Shown: in pieces, positions 1 through 10,990 of the stretch | Position numbering within the stretch: the first letter of the stretch is position 1 | How the letters are laid out: each line of letters starts with the position of its first letter | Notes under the pieces: generated by a model | What the model saw: the letters and a program-made list of their open reading frames with translations, nothing else | Databases searched by the model: none | What the model was told of the DNA's origin: nothing | NCBI GenBank assembly: GCA_016647705.1 | Contig: CM028338.1 | Location: forward strand, 16,389,577 to 16,453,576 | DNA: 64,000 nucleotides | Direction: 5' to 3' | Source of the DNA: Eucommia ulmoides | Taxonomy: Eukaryota > Streptophyta > Magnoliopsida > Garryales > Eucommiaceae | Program-made: the position numbers and the translations under genes

Positions 1-680
1 TAATGTGTCGGCCAAGTACTTTCACCTCCATCAAGATACACAGACCGTCACCGAGTACTTTGGAACGATTAAGAGACTTCACGAGAAAGTGAATGTCCTT
101 CTCTCAGTGTTCTCCGATGTTAAACTTATACAAAAGCAACAGGAAGAGATGGTTGTCCTTAAGTTCTTTGTTAGTCTTCGTCCAGATTTTAAGCCCATTT
201 GCTCTCAAATTCTTGCATTTGTAAGATACGATCCGACGAATGAAACCGGGAGCTTGAGCCTATTCACTATCAAATTCTTGCGGGGGGCTACTCTTCCTTC
301 ATTTGTTAAGACTTACTCTCAGGTTCAATGTGCCACTACTCGGGACACTACTCTCTCTCTTTTTCGGATTGTCCATCCCTAGTCACACAGACCTTTCAGG
401 GCGACCGTGGTGACCAGTCTAGTAGTGGTCACCATTGTCAACTCCTGAGCCTGAGGTGGTCGTAGTGGTAGCTCTCTGAGTAGTTGAGGTGGTCATGTTT
501 GCGGCAAACATCGTCAGCATTCCTTCTGTGGCAAGGAAAATCATACCAAAGAGATTTGTTGGATTTAGTTAGTTGTCCTCCGAAATATGCTCATGTTGTG
601 ACATTTGATCAACCCAATCTTGTTCTACCATCTGATTCTCCAGCTGCCAAGGGGATTTCTAATGACGAGTATGCTTAGTT
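1..680 (+). pseudogene. copia A gag fragment with degenerate zinc knuckle
   Basis: Positions 5-382 read as copia gag, with YFHLHQDTQTVTEYFGT near the start matching [17 protein letters not shown] of element B. The zinc knuckle follows at about 505-550 in another frame as HSFCGKENHTKEIC; the first Cys of the CX2CX4HX4C pattern is missing. Frame changes after position 382. The gag shell would bind and package element RNA in an intact copy; this one cannot be translated through. Confidence 0.8.
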
Positions 681-779
681 CCTTTAATTTAAGGCATCCC
701 AACATGCCTCCATCCCCATTGGGTCTCTAGCTCAGTGAGGTACCTCTACTGCATGCCTTTATTTTCATCCTTCTTCTAC

Positions 780-1045
780 CACTCCATGGACTATAAACTC
801 CATAGCCATTGACCACATGTCAGGTACCCTGTCACCCTTTACACATTCAGTTGTCTTTGCTGTTGCATCTTGTTACTATTGAAGATGGTTCTACAATCCC
901 GATTAGCAGTATAGACACTGTGCAACCCCCATCTTTATCGTTGTCGTATGTTCTGCATATTCCCTTTTCTTTTCTTTTTTTAATTTTATATCTGTCGGTA
1001 AACTTACTAATCACATTAACTATTCATTTTCCTTTTTTTTCCTGA
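780..1045 (+). pseudogene. copia A protease remnant
   Basis: Around 785-825 the sequence reads PWTINSIAIDHMSG, the position where relatives have an IDSATTDHM-type aspartic protease site. The catalytic Asp is Asn here. The protease would cleave the polyprotein in an active element. Confidence 0.65.
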
Positions 1046-1059
1046 TTCTGTTCTTATTC

Positions 1060-1830
1060 AGGATTTGAGGTGCAGAAGACGATTACCGTCGGGCCTGAGA
1101 AAAAAGGACTTTACTACTTCGACGATCAAGGGATATTCCTACTACACCACCCACTGCTTTTTTTTGTTGTTGTCTCTGCCCATCAAATTCATTAACCACC
1201 TTGGTCACCCATCTCTCACCAACTCAAGCTTGTTGTTCCTAGTCTACGCCATTTGGCACCTTGGTCACCCATCCCTGGACTGTTAGTATTGTCAGTTGGG
1301 AAAGTATCACATCTCTTTAGCTTCTTGGGTTAATCAAACTTTGAGTCAATTTAGGCTAGTTCATTCTGATATTTGAAATCATTCCCGTGTCTCATTTACC
1401 TTAGTATTTCGTTATTTTGTCACCTTTGTGGATAATTTTCCCAGAGTTACATGAATTTATTTAATGAAAGATCGTTCTGAATTATTTTCTATCTTTAATC
1501 ATTTTTGTGCTCAAATCCAAATTCAATTCAACGTCCTTGTTCATAACCTTCGGATAAATGCTTAAGAATATTTTTCTCACTCATTTACCTCTTTCATGAC
1601 GCACTCGGGTTTTGTTCACCCATCTTCTTGTTCTTCTACCCTGAATGGAAAAATTCCACATTCCATTTTTCCCTCATTCTCACTCCTTTGGCTTACCCCC
1701 TTGCACTTTTGTTTTTGTCTACTTCATTTATCAACTTGCCCCTGGTCAAGACAAATTAGACCCTCGTGCCCAAAAATATGTCTTCCTTACTTTCTCTCAC
1801 ACTCAAAAGGAGTATAATTGCTATAGTCCC
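1060..1830 (+). pseudogene. copia A GAG-pre-integrase and integrase remnant
   Basis: Fragments in shifting frames show the GAG-pre-integrase signature GLYYFDDQG (about 1115), LGHPSL (about 1260), CQLGKYH (about 1290), then integrase core pieces: LVHSD followed by a stop (about 1355) and RYFVTFVDNF (about 1408). A later piece reads PGQDKLDPRAQKYVFL (about 1740), the conserved region after the integrase core. Numerous stops make it non-functional. Confidence 0.75.
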
Positions 1831-2224
1831 TTTTTGCATCGTTCTTTTGTGTGTGGTTATGTCACTTTCTTTGAATCAACTTCTTACTTTTCTAAGCCTC
1901 ACACTCATGCCGACCTTGATGTTACACTTCCTTTGCCTAGCTTAGCTACCCCTAGTCCATCAGCATCTCTAACGGAAACTATTACCTCCACCCACCCCAT
2001 TTTCCCCTATTGCAAGTTTACCCTTGTCGTCAGATGGTCCCATCTGCCCCCTCGACTTTCGTCGCTGTGCCTATTGCTCCTGTGTCCCCAGATTCTTCTC
2101 CATCTTCCCAAACACAGCATGATTTGGACATACCCATTGTTTCACATGCATTTCTTTCCCCTTGCTATTCTGCTTTTGTTGTTTCTTTGTCCTCCATTTC
2201 TCTTCCTAATTCTGTTTTAGATAC

Positions 2225-3560
2225 ACTCACTCACCCTAGTTGGAAGACTACGTTGGGGAAAGAAATGTTTGCATTAAACCAGAATGGTACTCGGGATATC
2301 ATCCCTCCCACCAAGCAAGACAGTTGTAGGTTGTAAGTGGGTGTGTACCGCCAAAGTTCACATGGATGGAACCATTGACCGACTCAAAGCACGCTTAGTT
2401 GTCAAAGTCCAAAGGTTACACTATAGTTTATGGCCTTGATTCCTTAGAGAAGTTTCCTCTTGCTGCCAAACTTGCATATGTTCGCCTATTCATCTCTCAT
2501 CCAGCCACATTTTGTTGGTCATTAGTTATTACATCAATTAGGCATCAAGAATTCATTCCTGAACGTATCTACTTGAAGTGGTGTATATAGAGCAACTCCC
2601 AAGAAGTTTGTTGCTCAGGGGGAGTCAGGATTGACATGTCAGTTGAAAAAATCAATTTATGGCCTCAAACAGTCTCCTCAAGCATGGTTTGGGAGATTTA
2701 GTGACGTAGTTAATGAGTTTGGTCTTCAACGATGTGGACTCGATCATTCAATGTTCTACAAACATGGTACCATGGGGAGAATATTATTGATTGTGTATGT
2801 TGATGATATTGTCATTATAGAAGACAACCACATCGGCATTGAAACACTCAAAACAATTTATGCATGGTAAGTTTCTGATAGACCAAATATAATCAAATAG
2901 GAAATATAGCAGAATTGATTTAAGGAAATGGACTGTAAGTGCATTCACCAGTATAATGAAATACAAAACAGCTTTGATTGAAAGAAAAACAATAAAGGAA
3001 ATGAACAAATATCCAGGAATTCGACAACCTAGTTTCTCCCAATTTCTACTTCAGATTTTCAGTACCCCTCTCCTCTTCCCCTCTACTATTTATAACCCCA
3101 ATAGTAGCAACTTATGCAGTTGAATAACATAATACATTCTGTTACCCTAACAACTCAACAGCCTAACAACTCAACCTCCTAACCGAAAATGGAAGCTTCT
3201 ATGCCAACTAAGCTTCTAGGCCAACTAAGTTGCATTTTTCTCCTTATTCCTTTGTCTCACATAAGTGTGCTTAATTAATGGTCTATCAGTTTCAGACTAA
3301 GAACTTAGGTCAGTTGAAATATGTCTTGGGTATCGAAGTTGCTCGGTCAAGTCAACATAGTTACCTATCTCAGATGAAATATGTCCTTGACTTGTTGAGT
3401 AAAACCAAGATGTTAGAGTCCAAACCAATAGACTCACCGATGCATCCGAACACAAAATTATAGGCAGATCAAGGAGAGTTATTGACATGCTCAAGACGGT
3501 ATAGACAATTAGTTGGGAAACTGAATTATTTGATTGTTACCAGACCTGATATATTCTAGC
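2225..3560 (+). pseudogene. copia A reverse transcriptase, split by solo LTR
   Basis: RT_Ran/RVT_2-type reverse transcriptase. It starts at THPSWKTTLGKEM (about 2230), continues with [18 protein letters not shown] (about 2645) and the catalytic YVDDIVII (about 2800). It breaks at 2875 where a solo LTR is inserted, and resumes at 3289 with QFQTKNLGQLKYVLGIEVA and later YLSQMKYVLDLLSKT. Joining the flanks at the GTTTC duplication restores alignment with elements B and C. Stops and shifts are also present outside the insertion. Confidence 0.85.
2876..3288. mobile_element. solo LTR inserted in copia A reverse transcriptase
   Basis: A 413-bp insert begins TGATAGACCA and ends TGGTCTATCA, giving TG..CA termini with a 10-bp inverted end. 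It is flanked by a perfect 5-bp duplication GTTTC (2871-2875 and 3289-3293). It has no coding capacity and has a TATA-like CTATTTATAA near 3085. These are the marks of a solo LTR left by recombination between the two LTRs of a full element. Elements B and C run through the site without an insert. A small TIR element is the alternative, but TG..CA plus 5 bp favours an LTR. Confidence 0.85.
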
Positions 3561-3599
3561 AGTTAGTGGTATAAGTCAATATTTATATTATCCAAAAAC

Positions 3600-4150
3600 G
3601 AGTCATTGGGGAGTTGTCTGCATTCTTAGATATCTAAAAGGTGCATTGGGATGTGGTCTCTTGTATAAGAAATCATGGACAAACTCATGTAGAGAGATAT
3701 ACACAAATGTTGATTGGGTCCGATCTCCTTAAGACGGAAAATCAACAACAGGCTATTGTGTATTTGTTAGCAATAACTTGGTCTCTTGAAAAGCAAGAAA
3801 CAAAGTGTGGTAGCCAAGTGCTGAATTAGAATATAGCACATACCACTTGTAAGTTGATTTGGTTGAAACACATGCTATAAGAACTTGGGTTTGATCATTC
3901 TCCTCTCATGAGTCTAGTGTGTAATAATCAAGCAGCAACCCATATAGCATTAAATCTACCTTTTTCATTTGCGAACGAAACACATTGAAGTTGATTGTCA
4001 CTTCATTCGATAAACTATAGAAGTTGATCCACACTCGACATGTTAACTCTTTTGATCAATTAGCAGTTTTATTTACCAAACCACTTGGAGGTTCTCGAAT
4101 AAAATGCATTTGTAACAAGTTGGGACCATACGATATATATGCCTCAATTT
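3600..4150 (+). pseudogene. copia A RNase H remnant
   Basis: Degenerate copia RNase H: SHWGVVCILRYLKGALGCGLL (about 3605; split here by quoting only part), then CKLIWLKHML (about 3850), HTRHVNSFDQLAVLFTKPL (about 4035) and GGSRIKCICNKLGPYDIY up to about 4140. The order matches elements B and C. Several stops interrupt it. It ends directly before the polypurine tract and LTR. Confidence 0.75.
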
Positions 4151-4159
4151 AAGGGGGAA

Positions 4160-4292
4160 TGTTGGTACTTTAGTATTTATCTTTGTATTAGGGCTTCCAT
4201 GTATTGTCCATATTTTATTATAAATAGAGGGAAAGGTTGATTGTTAAGATTAAGTCGTTTCATTGTTTTCTTACTCTTTTCTTACTTTAACA
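4160..4292 (+). repeat. 3' LTR of copia A
   Basis: 133 bp beginning TGTTGGTACTT after the polypurine tract AAGGGGGAA and ending CTTTAACA. It contains a TATA-like TTATTATAAATAGAGGG shared with the LTRs of B and C. The downstream flank is CTATT. The matching 5' LTR is outside the window, so the target duplication cannot be checked. Confidence 0.8.
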
Positions 4293-6141
4293 CTATTTAT
4301 CAGATAGCATCTTAGGGTTTCCAATAGGTATCCTCCCTCGTTCCATTTTATTTATTGTTGTTTTCACATAAAGGACATTGTTCCATTCCAGTTTAGGGGA
4401 TCTTACCAATTGTGATTTTATATCTATCATTTATCATTCATTCCCTTTAAAAAGCATGTTAGAATTGTATGGGAGTTTGGAGTATGAGAATATTTGCTCA
4501 GATAGTTACACTTTGCCTGATTTATTCACCACATACATTTTTGTTAATTTTGTGATATTTTAAGCATGTTGCATGATTGTAGATAAATAATTTGAAACGG
4601 CAAGATATTCTTTTAATTTTGTAGTGGACACCGAAATGATAAAGAAAAAAAAGTGAGAAATTACAAAAAAAAATATATACATATATATGAATTGATGTGG
4701 AAAACTTAAAAAGTAAAAGGGTTCATGTCAAAAAGTGAAACTAATCTTATTGGGAATTTTTGCTATTAGTTCAACCTCATAGCGTAGGTAATCTTTATTA
4801 AGCTTTATGTGGGTCCCCGGCCGGGAACAATGGGGCTTGGATCATATTTACAATGAATTGCGGGATCCAAAAGACATTGTGACTGGCATGCATGTGCAAC
4901 AAATGGATTTGCAAGGCCACCACACCGACTAGTTTATGTGGGAATTTACTCATCCCTTGTGCCTAGAGGTATTCCTAGGTGATTCGAATAGACAAATTAG
5001 ATGGCGCTTGGGGCGGTGCTTCATCATCTTCACACTACCCTCAGTAACCTCGCCAACCCGCCAGTGGTGATTGGTTGGTGTTTGTCTCTAAGGAATTTAT
5101 TTCGTCAAACATTTATTTGCATTTCTTTTGTTAGATAATTGGGCTTGTCATATTTTCTTGTTTTCTTTTTCATTTAGTTCAATCTTGTTGTTTACTTTTA
5201 TTTTGCTTGGTGCTAGTTTATTTACAATTACAGATAGATTTGGTAGGAAAGTGGAAGAGGCTGTTTTGTAAAGGGAGTGGGAAGCTGCAGTCATTCTTTG
5301 GAAAAGCCCGGTTCGCTTTGTCTTCGAGCTTTCATTCCTCAATCCACTGATTTTTTCTTTCATATACCTATTTTGTTGCAAGTTTGATTACAAGATTCTA
5401 TATTATAGGTTTGGGGGTGTTTTCCCTGTCTTCATATATTACATGTTCAACTGATTGAGGGGTTGTCTGCCCAATGTTACATTTATTTTTTGTCTTCTTC
5501 TCATTGAGGGCAATGCTTAATTCAAGTTTGTTGGAGGGGCGTGGGTTGTGATTTTTCCAATATATTGTTGCTCTTACTCTTAATAAAGCATGGAACTGAC
5601 TGTACACATGAGGGATATGGAATGGCCATTATACATTTTAAGGGAATTTGGCAGTGTTTAATTTTCCTATTTCTTATATATTGATGCATTATTACAAGAT
5701 TGGAGAGGAAACGAAATTTTGTGCTTATAAACCGGGAGTTGCAGCAAATCCAGCAAAATTGATAGTCCAAGTTCGCAGGCGTGAGCTATGTGGGTGAAGT
5801 GCGAGGTTGGAAGGCCCAAGGAAGAAAACCCAGTACGACGTTTCGTGACCGTGAAGGCCAGTTCCCTGTGTATGAACTTCTGCGAACGGGATCATTTAAG
5901 TTGCGGCTGCAAAGTGTCGTGGATTTTGACTCGATTTGATTGTATAAGGTTTTGGTCTAGTTTTGGTCTCCAACTCCAAGAAGGGAACCTTTTATTCCAC
6001 AAACAAACAATTCATAAGAGTACTGGAACAGAGAGAGATGTCATTCAAGAAGAGAGAAAAGGTCCATGAAGACCATGGACATGCAAGGATCTCTCTCCAT
6101 TATGAGAGGTTGATTCCCTTTTCTAGGGTTGTGATGCAATG
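4293..6141. other. intergenic or decayed DNA, nothing recognised
   Basis: About 1.85 kb without a supported gene. AT-rich with short fortuitous frames (for example 5148-5381 minus and 5788-6069 plus) that show no known motif. A few GC-richer patches occur at 4810-5060 and 5780-5960. No terminal repeats were found. Confidence 0.6.
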
Positions 6142-6572
6142 TGTCACGGGCCGAGCCTTTTGAGGCTGGAGAACGGACTGTGCGGCAATAATTAGAGTAT
6201 CGTCTAGTAGCTAGCCTAGAGATCAGATGATCTAGAACAGCAGAAGCAATTTTAATAGTAGCAAGGTCCACCACACCACTACATGCAAATAGTGTAGTGA
6301 GAATACAATTAAAAAAATAACAACAATTGTATTAATACCGAAGGCTACAAGTGTGAAAGGTTTATAATGGCATCTCCTACCACATCGTACTTTAAGCAAA
6401 AAATGCAAGTGACACAAATAGACATCATCATGCTCGAGGATAATAGGCCCTTTTACAAGAAATAAAGGAAATAAATTAAACTAAGCTAAACTAGTCTAGA
6501 AAACAAAAGAAATGGGTCATGAACAAGCGGCCATATGTGAGAACAAGTATTGGACAAGCTTAGACTGTAACA
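6142..6572 (-). repeat. 3' LTR of gypsy element E
   Basis: 431 bp. On the minus strand it starts TGTTACAGTC and ends GCCCGTGACA. Its last ~110 bp match the remnant next to the PBS at 8965-9077, which defines the LTR. It directly abuts the polypurine tract at 6573. Confidence 0.8.
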
Positions 6573-7309
6573 TTCCCCCCACTTGAGCAGTCGTCATTCT
6601 CATAGACTTCTTCTGATGGTACTTCTGATTTTCTTAGAGGTTTGTTCCGTCTTCTACTTTCTTCTAGATAGACACTTGTAGAGCTTATCCATCGAATGAA
6701 GATACAATGGTTGTTCTGCGACAATCTCACTACAACCCATGTTCATAGCAAAGTGTTTGTGCGGATTAAAGCAGGAATCAATACGTGACCAAAGATGTTT
6801 GAGAAGTTCGATCAAGAATGGCTTCGTTAACCCCATATCTTTAACACTAAGAATACTCATTAGGACATTCCACAACTGAGTCCCATGCTTGAGAAACTAT
6901 GCAGTAGTGTCCATGGAATAGTAGTACTGAAGTGATGGAGATAAGGTTAAAAAGTCGAAGATTTGTCCACCACGATAATGGTTGTGCATTTGTTGCCCAA
7001 AACCCCGACTCTCAGCACACAAAGCCAGTATTTTGTCTTTTTGAATATAGTCCCACAGAAAGCAAGTGGGTATTTGCACCATTAACTAACATGAAAGAAG
7101 ATTGTCCCAATGGGAACTTAATTTTTGTAGATTTTTCCCCGTCCAGATAAGGGTCTCTTGGAGAAGCAATTCGAACGAAGTTGAACAACCCTTTTGCTGG
7201 AATCAAAGGTGGCAGTTGTGGGTTAGTTTCTCCCCCATTAAGTACTGGAGAGTCATCTTGGTTTTCACCTATTTTCAACTGCAACGCCGAAATGGATCTG
7301 TCCTCCATC

Positions 7310-7660
7310 TCATAATGCATTGTTGAAATGGCACACGATCGATCTCCCCATCATACAAAGTGAATCAGCAATAGGCATCAGGACTGCCTTGGTGTCCATC
7401 AAGAATTCCATCCCCAATGTCACTTGAAAATTATCTATTGAAACACCGGTGAAGTTGAGGAACCCATCCCACAGAGTAATCTTGGTGTGTACAGTGTTAG
7501 CGACTCCAACCAGGGGACGCGCTTCAGAATTAACGGCCTTCAGTCGCCCTAAGTACTTTTCGACAAATAAGCCTAACCAAATGGCTTCCTTTTCGGACAT
7601 AAAATTGTGGGTTGCACCAGTGTCAATTAAAGCCTGAGTATTCAGCCTATTAATCTAAAG
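7310..7660 (-). pseudogene. gypsy E aspartic protease
   Basis: On the minus strand the active site reads ALIDTGATHNFMS at about 7630-7595, followed by EKYLGRLKAVNSEARPL and VTLGMEFLMDTKAVLMPI, and ending near SLCMMGRSIVCH at about 7335. This is the retropepsin of plant gypsy elements, which cleaves Gag-Pol. Catalytic Asp is present. The frame is open for ~96 residues after the Met in the active-site region, but upstream and downstream connections are broken. Confidence 0.85.
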
Positions 7661-7799
7661 TTCTACGAACATGAGACTCTTGTTTGAGATCTTTGTGACC
7701 AGTTGTCGTTTCGAAGAATTCAGTAGACGAATTATACCAATTTGATGGGTCTCAAACTCATCCGAAATTTCCTCCTTCTGCTCTTCGATATACTTTCCC

Positions 7800-8900
7800 C
7801 GACGTCATCGATGCTTCCAGCGCTCACAAAGCATGTTTGTGAGGACAAACAGATATATCATGATTCTTTTTGCACAAGAAGCAAGGAGTAGGATTTTGAT
7901 GGGCCTGGATGCCCTAGTGAGGCTTTTGGTTTGTTGAACCAAATGATGCCCCCAAGTTGTTGAACGATCGGCCAGATTTTGATGGCTAGCCTTGGTGTGG
8001 ACTCGTCGGAGGACTATAAGTAGAATTTAGTTGGAGCTTCTCCAACGTCTTGGTGGGCTTCCCCGAGATGATTGACCTCCACTTCCATCATTATGAACGA
8101 CATTTTTATCTTGGTTAGTGGTCGGTTCAAATGAGTAATTAGTTATTCTTTCTGCAGTAGCATCGGTAGCAGAAAAATCATGAGGTCGTTGTCATCATAT
8201 CTCCTGACATACCTAATCTTTTAAGCCATCTAGGAACCAAAATAACTTTCCTCTTATAACAATGTACGAATGTCCAGCATGAGAGCCATAAACTTTTTGA
8301 CATAGTCTAGGATGTATCGGGTTTGTTTCACCTTTCTCAGTTGCCGTCGAGCTGCGTACTCGACATTTTCTGGAAGGAATTGAAACTTGAATTCCCCCTT
8401 TAGGTCTTCCCACATATCGATAGTGCAGTTCCCCATGTGGATGTCTGCATATTTTGTTCGCCACTATAATTTAGCATCACCGCTAAGGTACATGAAAGTT
8501 GTGGTCACTTTTTCTTCTTCAGAAGTTACTCGGGTGACCCGGTCGTAAGTATTGCTCCATATCAAAGAAGAAGTTTTCAAACTCCTTAGCGTCTCTCGCA
8601 CCGCCATATGAATAAGGTTTGGGAACGCGAATCCTAGAAGTCAGTTGTTCAGAAACTCTAGCAAAAGCTCGGTACACAATATTTCTCAAGTCATGTCCTG
8701 GAGCTCCAGAATTGACCTTTCCATCTGAGCATGATGGTTAGCAGATGTCTCGACAACTAGGCTCATCCATTCGATCAGCTGATCGATTTGGGGGTTAAGA
8801 CATGACCCTTCCCCATACCCATTAGCATCGACGCTTCGCAAAAAAGCTATAGCAGCGTCAATGCAAGGCAATGCTTTGTTCAAGCGAGTCGAGTCGATCT
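7800..8900 (-). pseudogene. gypsy E gag with zinc knuckle
   Basis: Retrotrans_gag-type domain on the minus strand at about 8436-8215: WEDLKGEFKFQFLPENVEY, then RQLRKVKQTRYILDYVKKF and, after a frameshift, KLFWFLDGLKD. The zinc knuckle CFLCKKNHDISVC lies at about 7890-7850 (CX2CX4HX4C intact). An upstream open stretch at 8686-8883 probably encodes the N-terminal gag region. Frameshifts separate the pieces, so no continuous protein is made. Confidence 0.8.
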
Positions 8901-8950
8901 TTCGTCGACATAGTTCTCACCAACATGGTTGGGCAACGGATCAGACCGTT

Positions 8951-8962
8951 GCTCTGATACCA
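8951..8962 (-). promoter_or_regulatory. primer-binding site of gypsy E (initiator Met-tRNA)
   Basis: On the minus strand reads TGGTATCAGAGC, the complement of the 3' end of plant initiator tRNA-Met, two bases after the LTR end. It primes minus-strand DNA synthesis in an active element and fixes the element orientation. Confidence 0.85.
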
Positions 8963-8964
8963 AC

Positions 8965-9077
8965 TGTCATTGGCCGAGCCTTTTGAGGCCGAAGAAGGGA
9001 CCGTGTGGCGCTAACTAGAGGATCATCTAATAGTTAGCCTGGAAATCAGATGATCTAGAACAACGAAAGTAGTTTTA
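8965..9077 (-). repeat. truncated 5' LTR of gypsy E
   Basis: Shares TGTCA..GGCCGAGCCTTTTGAGG and CAGATGATCTAGAACA with the start (plus-strand view) of 6142-6572. Similarity stops near 9077, where repeat family F begins. Confidence 0.8.
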
Positions 9078-9720
9078 AATGTTCCCAATCGGAGGATTAT
9101 TAGATGGTGCTTAATAATCCTGGTAGATTAGCTTGCAGTAGGGTGTTTTCCCTATTGAGAATGGTGAATCCCAAAACCTCTAGTACTATGAGATACTGGA
9201 ACTGAAAGGGATCAAATATTAAAACAATAGATTTACGTAGCGGAACATAAAATAAAAAAAAATAAAAAAATTAATATCCAATATCTTTGTTGCTATCTTG
9301 GTTTTGATTCTTACTACCACCAAGAATCAAACCTGAATTACCTTAAATCTACAGAATTAAAATTTGATTCCTAGATAATATGTAGACACTATTCATACAA
9401 AGTTCCTCATGTAGATAGTATTAAAGGCAAGACACTTGTGCCACTTCTAGGAGAATCGAATTGAAGTTTGTATCAAGAAAAGTTTGTGTCGCTCTCTGCA
9501 GAGCCAATTCAAATCACACCCTGGGATCTACCGGCTAAGAGGAGGAAGTGCACGAAAAGGCATAGAATATTTTTACTGAATCAGATTTTGCTTATATTTG
9601 TTTTGCATATGTTAATGTGGATTGATTCGAGCTTATGGAATTATGGATATTAAAATTTGTTTAAATTTTTTTTATTCCGTTGTGTAAATGTTGATATTTT
9701 AATAATCGTTCCCTCCACGT
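9078..9720 (+). repeat. fragment of LTR-like repeat family F
   Basis: Matches the copies at 45660-48050 and 52427-52566. Shared blocks include TCCCAATCGG (TTTCCAATCGG at about 47107), GAGAATGGTGAATC near 9158, the ACCTTAAATCTACAGAATTA block near 9340 (counterpart near 46760) and ATTCCGTTGTGTAAATG near 9673 (counterpart ATTCCGCTGCGTAAATA near 52520). It joins the truncated gypsy LTR at its left end. Confidence 0.65.
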
Positions 9721-9780
9721 CGAACTTTGTTGAGGTGAAGTTGGGCGTCACCCACAGTATTTGGCACCCAACTGAAAATG

Positions 9781-9801
9781 CCCCCCTCCCCCCTCCCCCC
9801 C
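9781..9801. repeat. C-rich tract
   Basis: Three runs of six to seven C separated by single T. The minus strand is correspondingly G-rich. Confidence 0.9.
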
Positions 9802-10074
9802 AAATCGACCAGGGGCAGTTTAGGACCGCCTGCCACTGGGCACACCCTACCTTTTACAACACTAGCCATGATGATGAAAATATCTTGCAATATTGTTATA
9901 TATATCCATATTTGATGCGTGTAGTTTAAGAAATAACATTGGGTTTAGTAGAGGTAGGAATGGAATGAAATGAGTATAGAATTGGAATATTTATGGAATT
10001 GAAATGAAATGATCATTACCATTCCCATGTTTGGGTGCCTTGGGACTGAAGATAGGAATGGAAGCAATTGTAGA

Positions 10075-10990
10075 TAAAATAAAAAGTACACTTTAACCCC
10101 ACGTGCTTTCATGAGAGAACACTTTATCCCCCATATACTTCCAAACAATCGGACATTAAACCCCCATCAACTTTAACTAAATGTGTTCCGGTAACTTTTT
10201 CATGATGTTTCCCACACATCTGTTTCGCAATTTTAGGTCAAAATCAGCTATAAAATTTTGAAAATGGCCAAATTACCCATAAGATTATTACCTACCAATT
10301 GTTTCATAAACTTTTGTGCTAATTGCACTTTCACGGTAACATTTCGGAATAAAGAACAATTAAACCCAATTGGATGTTCAGTTTTAAGAATAAAAATGAT
10401 TCTTTTTTTGGTGGGGAACAGTTTTTGGGAACAAATAATTTTGGGGGGGAATAATTTTTGGACAAATAATTTTTTGAGAATTTTTTTTGGGAACAACTAG
10501 TTTTTTGGGGAACAAGTTTTTACAAACAGATTTTGGGAACAAATAATTTTTGTGGTGAACATAATTTTTTTGGGATCATATTTTCTGGGAACATTTTTTG
10601 AGAACAGATTTTGTTCCAGAAAAAAATTGGGAACAAAAATTAAGTTCCCAAAATTCTGTTTCCAAAAATAAATAATGATTCCATCCGTTCTCAAAAAAAA
10701 ATATTTGTTCCCAAAAAAATTGCAATTCTCCAGTATTGGTCAAAAAATAGGTGTATTCTTGATTCCCCTCACATTTTAACAATAGTTGAGTTGACCAAAT
10801 CCAAAGGTATAGTTGAAATTTTTTTGTATCAAGGGTATTTTGTCATTTAAAAAAATTAAACAGAAAATTTAACAGTGACACCTATAGTCAAAGTTGATGA
10901 GAGTTTAGTGTCCGATTTGAAAGTACATGGGAGTCCAGTGTTCCCTCATAAAAGTACGTTGGGTCAAAGAGTAATTTTCCCAATAAAATA
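10075..10990. mobile_element. TIR element with ~120-180 bp inverted ends
   Basis: The left arm (10080-10270) and the reverse complement of the right arm (10810-10990) match through most of their length. Paired blocks include AGTACACTTTAACCC with AACGTACTTTTATG, GAGAACACTTTATCCCCCAT with GGGAACACTGGACTCCCAT, CAATCGGACATTAAAC with AAATCGGACACTAAAC, and ATCAACTTTAAC with ATCAACTTTGAC. Long degenerate arms with no coding content suggest a non-autonomous Mutator-like element. The centre holds an odd TTTGGGAACAA array. Confidence 0.6.
10405..10725. repeat. TTTGGGAACAA array that switches strand
   Basis: From about 10420 to 10615 the plus strand repeats TTTGGGAACAA-like words (about eight). From about 10605 to 10720 the reverse complement TTGTTCCCAAAAA recurs. 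The two halves can pair as a long imperfect hairpin. Apparent ORFs on both strands here are products of the repeat. Confidence 0.85.

Larger units (their letters stand above)
1..4292 (+). mobile_element. Ty1/copia retrotransposon A, 5' cut by window edge
   Basis: Degenerate Ty1/copia element in the order gag, protease, integrase, RT, RNase H, polypurine tract (about 4150-4159) and 3' LTR (4160-4292). The order protease-integrase-RT identifies copia. The 5' LTR, PBS and gag start lie outside the window. Frames are broken by many stops and shifts, and the protease motif has lost its aspartate, so the copy is dead. A 413-bp solo LTR has inserted into the RT region at 2876-3288. Elements B and C belong to the same or a close family, judged from shared gag, integrase and RNase H peptides and similar short LTRs. 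Confidence 0.9.
6142..9077 (-). mobile_element. Ty3/gypsy-type element E, gag-protease only
   Basis: Minus-strand LTR element. The 3' LTR is 6142-6572, the polypurine tract (AGTGGGGGGAA on minus) is at 6573-6582, the PBS (TGGTATCAGAGC on minus) at 8951-8962, and a truncated 5' LTR at 8965-9077. The internal region is only ~2.4 kb and contains gag, a zinc knuckle and a DTGA protease; no RT, RNase H or integrase motif was seen. It is therefore a deleted, non-autonomous derivative. The 5' LTR is cut at 9077 by unrelated repeat F, so no target duplication is available. Protease and gag resemble plant gypsy types. Confidence 0.85.

Noticed and set aside
10248-10782. Overlapping ORFs on both strands rich in Phe, Asn and Lys
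   Set aside because: Products of the TTTGGGAACAA array.
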